Below, piece by piece: positions 13,434 through 17,975 of a stretch of DNA of 17,975 nucleotides; the stretch's first letter is position 1, and every line of letters starts with the position of its first letter. Location: assembly GCA_022013205.1 (NCBI GenBank), contig JAKLQT010000066.1:1-17975 (forward strand). Reading direction: 5' to 3'. This stretch comes from Candidatus Omnitrophota bacterium. GTDB lineage: Bacteria > Omnitrophota > Gorgyraeia > B26-G9. The position numbers were made by a program, and so were the translations under genes. The notes below the pieces were generated by a model. It was given only the letters and a program-made list of their open reading frames with translations, searched no databases and had not been told where the DNA came from.

Positions 13434-13552
13434 AGAAGACAGAAGACAGAAAACAGAAGACAGAAGTCAGAAAACAGATAACAGAAGACAGAAAACAGAA
13501 AACAGAAAACAGATAACAGAAAACAGAAAACAGAAGACAGAAAACAGAAAAC
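13434..13552. repeat. Seventeen-unit heptamer array on the 3' side of IVP gene 2
   Basis: Seventeen consecutive 7-base units of AGAARAC/AGATAAC/AGAAGTC type with no phase slip. It begins just upstream of the hisF ribosome-binding site. The inverted counterpart (four units) is at 13961-13988. No gene lies in 13415-13581. Confidence 0.92.
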
Positions 13553-13581
13553 AGATTAAATATTCTAATTTATACTGTTCT

Positions 13582-13953
13582 TTAAAATGAATGCCATTTA
13601 TTAATCAAGGAATACAACATGGCATTCATTTCATCATATTGTTTATCAAAACAATCATGTTGTTCTTTTGAAATATAGCCGCAATCTCTACAAAAATCTA
13701 ACCATCCACGAGTTTCTTCAGAAGACCCAATCGCGTCATTAAGATGTCTAATGAAAACATTTTCATATCTTCTTTTTGCATAACCTTCTCTTATATTTAT
13801 AGCAATTGAACGAGAAGACCTCCTGATTTGATCAGTTAACGAGTAAATCTCTTCTTTAGGAAATTGTTTTGAGATTACAAATATATCCATAGCAAGCTTA
13901 TAACTTAAATTATACACTTTTAAATCTCTAATATTCTTAATCGCTGTTTTCAT
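13582..13953 (-). CDS. Four-helix-bundle protein, 23S rRNA IVP / bAvd-like family (copy 2)
   Basis: A 123-residue S23/IVP-family protein: IRDLKVYNLSYKLAMDIF at the start, IYSLTDQIRRSSRSIAIN and IREGYAKRRYENVFIRHL in the middle, GWLDFCRDCGYIS later. Divergent from copies 1 and 3. ATG 13953 is preferred; the last base-pairs of the repeat provide AGG just upstream, and an upstream ATG (13986), which overlaps the hisH stop as ATGA, would add 11 residues coded only by repeat units. Sits between hisH and hisF in the operon's direction with no own promoter seen. Confidence 0.87.
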   Translation of the reverse strand: MKTAIKNIRDLKVYNLSYKLAMDIFVISKQFPKEEIYSLTDQIRRSSRSIAINIREGYAKRRYENVFIRHLNDAIGSSEETRGWLDFCRDCGYISKEQHDCFDKQYDEMNAMLYSLINKWHSF

Positions 13954-13960
13954 TTTTCCT

Positions 13961-13989
13961 GCCTTCTGTTTTCTGTCGTCTGTCATCTG
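13961..13989. repeat. Heptamer array on the 5' side of IVP gene 2
   Basis: Four units on the plus strand (GCCTTCT, GTTTTCT, GTCGTCT, GTCATCT), the inverted form of 13434-13552. The last unit contains the hisH stop codon, so the array abuts or replaces the very end of hisH. Confidence 0.85.
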
Positions 13990-14612
13990 ATTTCCCCAGC
14001 CATTTTACAAAAATTTTCCAAAATCTTAAGCCCTAGATCCGAACTTTTCTCCGGGTGGAACTGGATGCCGAACGTATTCCCTTTTGCGACGATAGCGGCA
14101 AACCTTTGCCCGTATTCCGAAACCGCCAATACCCCGCTCTGTTTTAGAGGTTTCACATAATACGAATGCACAAAATAAAAATAAGAACCTTGTTTTACTC
14201 CCTTTAAAAGTCCTGCGTCCTGCGGCTTGCGTCCTGCGGCTTGCGTAATCGTATTCCACCCCATGTGCGGGATTTTTAAATCCGAACGAAAACGGATAAC
14301 ATTTCCCGGAATAATATTAAGGCCGTTGTGTTTACCGTGTTCTTCACTAGTCGTAAAAAGCAATTGCATCCCCAGGCATATACCCATAAACGGCTTGCAT
14401 TCATTTACCGCCGCTCTAATCTCCGGAATCAACCGTAATTCCCGCAAATTACGCATACCCGCGGCAAAAGCTCCCACCCCGGGCAAAATCAATGCCTTTG
14501 CCTTATGAAGCTTTCGTTTATCCGCCGTAACCAGAACCCGCGCTCCGACGAGTTCAAAGGCCTTGGCCACACTGGCCACATTTCCCATTTTGTAATCGAT
14601 GATACAAATCAT
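13983..14612 (-). CDS. hisH: Imidazole glycerol phosphate synthase glutamine amidotransferase subunit HisH
   Basis: Class I glutaminase that supplies ammonia to HisF. From ATG 14612, 209 residues: ICIIDYKMGNVASVAKAFE at the start, LPGVGAF (43-49), nucleophile Cys79 in FMGICLGMQLLF, PHMGWN (115-120), GSYFYFVHSYYV (142-153), and the His186/Glu188 pair in FGIQFHPEKSS. An in-frame TTG at 14618 lies in the repeat array and is rejected. Residues about 123-134 (TQAAGRKPQDAG), between PHMGWN and GSYFYF, are encoded by five heptamers (14210-14244), an unusual insertion in a variable loop. The C-terminus ends in the IVP 2 array. All catalytic residues are present. Confidence 0.95.
   Translation of the reverse strand: MICIIDYKMGNVASVAKAFELVGARVLVTADKRKLHKAKALILPGVGAFAAGMRNLRELRLIPEIRAAVNECKPFMGICLGMQLLFTTSEEHGKHNGLNIIPGNVIRFRSDLKIPHMGWNTITQAAGRKPQDAGLLKGVKQGSYFYFVHSYYVKPLKQSGVLAVSEYGQRFAAIVAKGNTFGIQFHPEKSSDLGLKILENFCKMAGEIR
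14210..14244. repeat. Five in-frame heptamers inside hisH
   Basis: Units on the plus strand: GTCCTGC, GTCCTGC, GGCTTGC, GTCCTGC, GGCTTGC. Core CYTG as in the hisF palindrome and the IVP 3 arrays, but single-sided, with no inverted half nearby. Confidence 0.85.
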
Positions 14613-14615
14613 AAG

Positions 14616-14650
14616 CAAGTTCCAGGTTACAGGTTACAAGTTTCAGGCTA
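14616..14650. repeat. Heptamer array on the 3' side of IVP gene 3
   Basis: Five units: CAAGTTC, CAGGTTA, CAGGTTA, CAAGTTT, CAGGCTA. It ends three bases upstream of the hisH ATG. Inverted counterpart at 15024-15058. Confidence 0.88.
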
Positions 14651-14660
14651 AAAACATAAA

Positions 14661-15020
14661 TTATCTATCAACCGCTTCAATAAACTTACTAATCTTTTTA
14701 CTCAATTGAGTCAAATCCTCATCTAAATCAACAAAAAGCTTTTTATCTTGAAAAGAACCTGTCTCAAATAAATATTTTAAATGTTCTTTGGTTTCATCAC
14801 AGCTGGAATGGGCAACAACCAAAAATCTAATATAATCCTGCTTATATCTTCGCCTCCCAAAACCTTCAACTATATTCGCAGATATCGACTTGGAAGCCCT
14901 TCGGATTTGACTTGCCTCTTCATATTTTTCAAAATCAGGCAACCTTAAACTTAACTTATGTATTTTTAACGCGATCCCATGCGCAATTTTATAAATTTCT
15001 AAATCTTTATAACTTTGCAT
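14661..15020 (-). CDS. Four-helix-bundle protein, 23S rRNA IVP / bAvd-like family (copy 3)
   Basis: A 119-residue S23/IVP-family protein: YKDLEIYKIAHGIALKIHKL, then EASQIRRASKSISANIVEGF and GRRRYKQDYIRFLVVAHSSC, with DETKEHLKYLFETG and a helical end; the RASKSISANIVEGFGRR signature is the clearest of the three. ATG 15020 is preferred over the adjacent TTG 15023; AGG from the repeat unit lies six bases upstream. Located between nadE and hisH in the operon's direction, flanked on both sides by inverted CARG heptamers. Confidence 0.9.
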   Translation of the reverse strand: MQSYKDLEIYKIAHGIALKIHKLSLRLPDFEKYEEASQIRRASKSISANIVEGFGRRRYKQDYIRFLVVAHSSCDETKEHLKYLFETGSFQDKKLFVDLDEDLTQLSKKISKFIEAVDR

Positions 15021-15023
15021 CAA

Positions 15024-15058
15024 AAACCTGCTGCCTGTTACTTGAGACTTGCAACCTT
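15024..15058. repeat. Heptamer array on the 5' side of IVP gene 3
   Basis: Plus-strand units AAACCTG, CTGCCTG, TTACTTG, AGACTTG and a degenerate CAACCTT, inverted relative to 14616-14650. It contains the last seven codons of nadE, including its stop (15038-15040). Confidence 0.85.
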
Positions 15059-15772
15059 GAATACTTCCGGCAAACTGCGTTTATGTTCGGAAGCAGCTAT
15101 CATCTTCTTTACTTTATTAATCTTAACTCCGGGGACCTTGCATTTTTCTCCCTGCTCCATACAGCTGAGAATGCAATCAAGCTCATTATAAGTCAGCCCC
15201 ATCTCGCCTTCGTCGGTCTGGCCGCTCCAGAGGTCTGCCGTAGGTAACTTGGTAATAATCTTATCCGGAACCCCTAAACTTGCGGCCAGGTTTCTGACAT
15301 CCCGTTTAAACATGTCTGCTATGGGTAAGATATCTACCCCCCCATCGCCGTATTTTGTAAAATAACCGACTAGAAGCTCGGATTTATTCCCGGTTCCGAG
15401 CACGATATAGTTAAGATTATTGGCAAAAAAATAAAGCGTCAACATCCGCAGCCGGGGCTTAAGATTGGCCAAGGCAAGCTTATTCCCTTTCGGAAAAATA
15501 CGGCTCAAAGAATCGTAGCTTGAAGTCAAATCAACCACTTTACTTTTCAACTTAAATTTTCCAACCATCAACTGCGCGTCATCCAGGGCATGCCCTGCGC
15601 TATGGCAGGGCAGCAGCAAGGCAAGATGTTCATTGCCCATGGCCTTTTTAGCCAAAACAGCAACAACCGCCGAATCTATTCCCCCGCTCAAGCCGAAGAT
15701 CACGCCTTTCGCGCCGGCTTCTTTTACCTTTTTTTGTATCCATCCGATCAGCTTTTTTTCCAGATTTTTCAT
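15038..15772 (-). CDS. nadE: NH3-dependent NAD+ synthetase
   Basis: Amidates deamido-NAD with ATP to give NAD. The 244 residues show the ATP-pyrophosphatase loop GLSGGIDSA (27-35), LPCHS, the substrate region GTGNKSELLVGYFTKYGDGG, then DILPIADMFKRDVRNLA and LPTADLWSGQTDEGEMGLTY, all diagnostic. No N-terminal glutaminase domain, so it uses free ammonia. The final codons (KVASLK, stop) are read from the heptamer array, so the native end has been replaced or extended at the insertion point. ATG 15772 follows GGGGGGAG very closely. First gene of the nadE-IVP-hisH-IVP-hisF transcript. Confidence 0.96.
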   Translation of the reverse strand: MKNLEKKLIGWIQKKVKEAGAKGVIFGLSGGIDSAVVAVLAKKAMGNEHLALLLPCHSAGHALDDAQLMVGKFKLKSKVVDLTSSYDSLSRIFPKGNKLALANLKPRLRMLTLYFFANNLNYIVLGTGNKSELLVGYFTKYGDGGVDILPIADMFKRDVRNLAASLGVPDKIITKLPTADLWSGQTDEGEMGLTYNELDCILSCMEQGEKCKVPGVKINKVKKMIAASEHKRSLPEVFKVASLK

Positions 15773-15803
15773 GCTCCCCCCGATATAAACTCAATAAAAG
15801 TTA

Positions 15804-15809
15804 ATTATA
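15804..15809 (-). promoter_or_regulatory. Possible -10 box for nadE
   Basis: TATAAT on the minus strand, 32 bases upstream of the nadE ATG; no good -35 box at the usual distance. Confidence 0.35.
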
Positions 15810-15858
15810 ACAAAAATACGACAATATTTGTACCTTTTATTTACAAAATTGATAAAAA

Positions 15859-15896
15859 AATACAGGAGACGATTTATAAAAATCGTCTCCTGTATT
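15859..15896 (-). terminator. Intrinsic terminator of the TPI-like gene
   Basis: A perfect 17-bp stem with a 4-base loop; on the minus strand it is followed by seven T. It lies 26 bases after the stop codon of the gene at 15923 and separates it from nadE. Confidence 0.95.
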
Positions 15897-15922
15897 AACG
15901 AAATATATCCGGCAGATTAATC

Positions 15923-17975
15923 TTAAATTGCCTTGTCGATTAATACGCTAATTTCTTGAGAAACTGGCGTATTGACAGCACGCATCATTTTAATTGCTGC
16001 CGCTTTTGTCCTAAGCTCGCCAATAGGAGTAGCTTTGCTTGTATCAAAAGCAGTTATAAAAATTCCCGCTCTCATTAAATTACCAACCTGCATCTTAGCA
16101 GCATCATCAGGCTGCATCCCGTCAACCACTACGGTTTTTACCCCTAATCTACGCAAGAATTCAGCCGGGATATTGCCCGAACACGGGCCTTTTGATTCAA
16201 TACCGACTTCTGCTGTTCTGGCGTCAATTGTTAAGTCCAAACCTGCGTTACTATAGTCTTGCAGCAGATCGCTTACGTCAGCACCCTGCAATTCCCGCAT
16301 CGTTAGAATCGCATCATGCAGTAATACCCCTAAGGTTACTTTAACATCCTTAGCCAAATCCATATCAGCTGCTTTTAAAGCATCTATCCATTCTTTTAAA
16401 GAACCGTCTCTTTCTGCCTTGAAATTCATAATTACGTCCGGCCTTCCCTGCGCATTAGCCGCGGAGACAGCAATTTTAACCGCTTCGTCAACCTTAAGGA
16501 TTGCCCGGCCGATAAACGCGCCGGCATTACCCCATACACCGCTAACCTCTTTAAAATTAGCCGCGTTCGCGCCGCCGCCGTAGATGATCTTGCCTTCCAG
16601 CATTGCTTTGTATGCCACACGCAGTTTATACAGCTTTTGAGACAGAGCTTCACCATCGACATCGGATAATGACGAATAGCCTAATGCCTTGGCTATTTCC
16701 ATTGCCTGCGCTTCGCTAACCTTATCTGAAATACTTGTCCGCACTAATTCTTCAATCATTTTTTCTTTGCGTAACACCTGCAAAAACGCGGAAATAGCTA
16801 CGGTCTTGATCCCTTCCACAGGCTCATAAGATAATTTGATCTGATTTAAAATCTGACTTACAGGAATATCTTTGAATAATGCCCTTACCTGGCTGTTAAT
16901 ATCATAAACCGTGGAAATCTCTTTAATAATCAGTTCTTTTACCATTGCACGATCATTTAACATGAAATTTATTACATTGTTTTGGAATTCAGCCAACTCC
17001 CGGATCTGTATTTTGCCGGCTAAATGCATCTTAAAATCTGCAACAGTTATAAAAAGAGATCTCTTCCCTAAAGCCTTCAGTATCCTCTCTGCGTGTTCCG
17101 GATATTGCTTAAGGAGCAAGGCACCAACATCTATCTGATCTTGTCCTCTGACATCTTTAACAAGTGCAACCGCATTCTTATCTTTTGAGGCATCTGCAAG
17201 CATTTTCTTAAAACTTGCACCAACTACAGAAGGCAACACAACAAAATAATCCGCGTATTCTTTTATTAACTCGTGCATGGTTTGCATCGCTTGCACTTTT
17301 GAAACAACGGCAAACAAATCGGAATATTCGCTGTCCTGAGTGCCAAAGGAACGCGCCTGCTCTCTTATCCCTTCAAAATCCATGGCAAACTTGCGCTGTC
17401 CGCCTTTTAAATAATCCACTCCTCTTAGAGTTTCCGGAAAATCGCCGAACGGGTAGATAATCTTATCTCCGGCAGCGAGAAACGCATCCAGCTGCGCTTT
17501 TTTCTGTTCTACGGTCATGCCTCTCTCCATTACAGCAGAATGACCGACAATCACCCGCATCACTGCTCCGGCAGGAATATCTTCCGGCATTGTGTTTGAG
17601 CCAAGCTGGATAGCAACACCAATTGAGTTATACCAGTAACCAGCTTCCCCATTACCTAACTTAACATGGTCAATATTGTCGGATTTGCGCCATAATTGCT
17701 CCAGTACGTTTTTGGCTTTTTCCACGCTGATACCGCGTTTTTGTGCATATTCTTGAGCGCTGAACACCGATGCGCCAAAGGAATCTCGGATATACTCTTC
17801 ATTTACCGCTGCTTCAGGGCTGCTAATTGTATACAATTTCCCGTCCATAATTTTAAAAGTTCTCTTGGCTTCCTTGGCCAATGCCGTGCCAATCTGCTCC
17901 TTCGCAGACTTCGCGCTTAACTTTTTCTTCGATACCGCCCACGCGTATATCCGCTTCATCACTTCTTCAAATAAA
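15923..17975 (-). CDS. Large protein with tandem triosephosphate-isomerase-like domains (5' end outside window or near edge)
   Basis: The frame is open to the right edge, so the true start may lie outside; GTG 17962 and ATG 17959 are internal candidates. Numbering from 17962 gives 679 residues. A TPI-like domain is visible: IGVAIQLGSN...VIVGHSAVMERG (114-148) matches the TPI GAQN...VIxGHSERR region with the catalytic His141; KLSYEPVEGIKT (376-387) matches AYEPVWAIGTGK with catalytic Glu380; IIYGGGANAANF (459-470) matches the phosphate loop. About 235 residues separate the His and Glu, against about 70 in TPI. From about 510 a second partial TPI-like unit starts: MNFKAERDG (N-x-K), then GPCSGNIPAEFLRRLGVKTV and VVDG where GHSERR would be, so its His is lost. 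Function unknown. Confidence 0.75.
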   Translation of the reverse strand, partial: LFEEVMKRIYAWAVSKKKLSAKSAKEQIGTALAKEAKRTFKIMDGKLYTISSPEAAVNEEYIRDSFGASVFSAQEYAQKRGISVEKAKNVLEQLWRKSDNIDHVKLGNGEAGYWYNSIGVAIQLGSNTMPEDIPAGAVMRVIVGHSAVMERGMTVEQKKAQLDAFLAAGDKIIYPFGDFPETLRGVDYLKGGQRKFAMDFEGIREQARSFGTQDSEYSDLFAVVSKVQAMQTMHELIKEYADYFVVLPSVVGASFKKMLADASKDKNAVALVKDVRGQDQIDVGALLLKQYPEHAERILKALGKRSLFITVADFKMHLAGKIQIRELAEFQNNVINFMLNDRAMVKELIIKEISTVYDINSQVRALFKDIPVSQILNQIKLSYEPVEGIKTVAISAFLQVLRKEKMIEELVRTSISDKVSEAQAMEIAKALGYSSLSDVDGEALSQKLYKLRVAYKAMLEGKIIYGGGANAANFKEVSGVWGNAGAFIGRAILKVDEAVKIAVSAANAQGRPDVIMNFKAERDGSLKEWIDALKAADMDLAKDVKVTLGVLLHDAILTMRELQGADVSDLLQDYSNAGLDLTIDARTAEVGIESKGPCSGNIPAEFLRRLGVKTVVVDGMQPDDAAKMQVGNLMRAGIFITAFDTSKATPIGELRTKAAAIKMMRAVNTPVSQEISVLIDKAI

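Noticed and set aside
13434..13552. CRISPR array
   Set aside because: Units are 7 bases in direct tandem with no spacers and no cas genes nearby.
12593..14612. HisH/HisF as O-antigen N-acetyl-sugar amidotransferase paralogues
   Set aside because: The HisF start and catalytic motifs are those of histidine-pathway enzymes, and no partner sugar amidotransferase gene is adjacent.
401..15058. Diversity-generating retroelement suggested by the bAvd-like proteins
   Set aside because: No reverse transcriptase, template repeat or variable-repeat target gene is present in the window.

Overview
The window is an AT-rich bacterial chromosome segment from a Gram-negative lineage. Supporting genes are GDP-fucose synthesis, a Wzz-like chain-length protein, a flippase and an ElyC-like envelope protein. 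Several S23/IVP four-helix-bundle genes inside operons, a TPI-like repeat protein, many toxin-antitoxin (TA) genes and short-period repeat arrays suggest Candidatus Omnitrophota or a related uncultured phylum. That placement is inference; no rRNA or tRNA gene was seen.

Region 1 (1-3150, minus strand) is a surface-polysaccharide operon. A strong promoter (TTGACA-17-TACTAT) drives a short winged-helix regulator of the EPS-associated MarR type, then a Wzz-like protein, gmd, an IVP gene and the start of fcl. Region 2 (3150-4900) holds repeats, a BrnT/BrnA pair and a MazF/antitoxin pair. Region 3 (4900-6350) is a graveyard: a REP-like palindrome, two copies of a hairpin repeat, the promoter, start and tail of a DUF4143 ATPase with its middle missing, and an ORF joining the front of HisF to the back of an ElyC/YdcF protein. 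Region 4 (6350-9050) has an intact DUF4143 ATPase, a DUF2442/DUF4160 pair bounded by nonamer repeats, and gene fragments. Region 5 (9050-12550) has a frameshifted elyC-like gene, a split antitoxin, a flippase and a second MazF module.

Region 6 (12590-15770, minus) is a nadE-hisH-hisF operon invaded by heptamer repeats: IVP genes lie between nadE and hisH and between hisH and hisF, a 77-bp palindrome of heptamers sits inside hisF, and five heptamers sit inside hisH. Region 7 (15860-17975, minus) is the 3' part of a large protein with one complete-looking and one partial TPI-like domain, ended by a strong intrinsic terminator.

The main observation is that all three IVP genes lie between cotranscribed genes, point the same way as the operon, and are flanked by inverted arrays of short (7- or about 9-nt) units that abut the upstream stop codon and the downstream ribosome-binding site. 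The hisF palindrome looks like the same design without the gene. This is reminiscent of IVP-encoding intervening sequences of 23S rRNA, whose ends form a stem, and suggests a family of small elements that tolerate insertion into operons.
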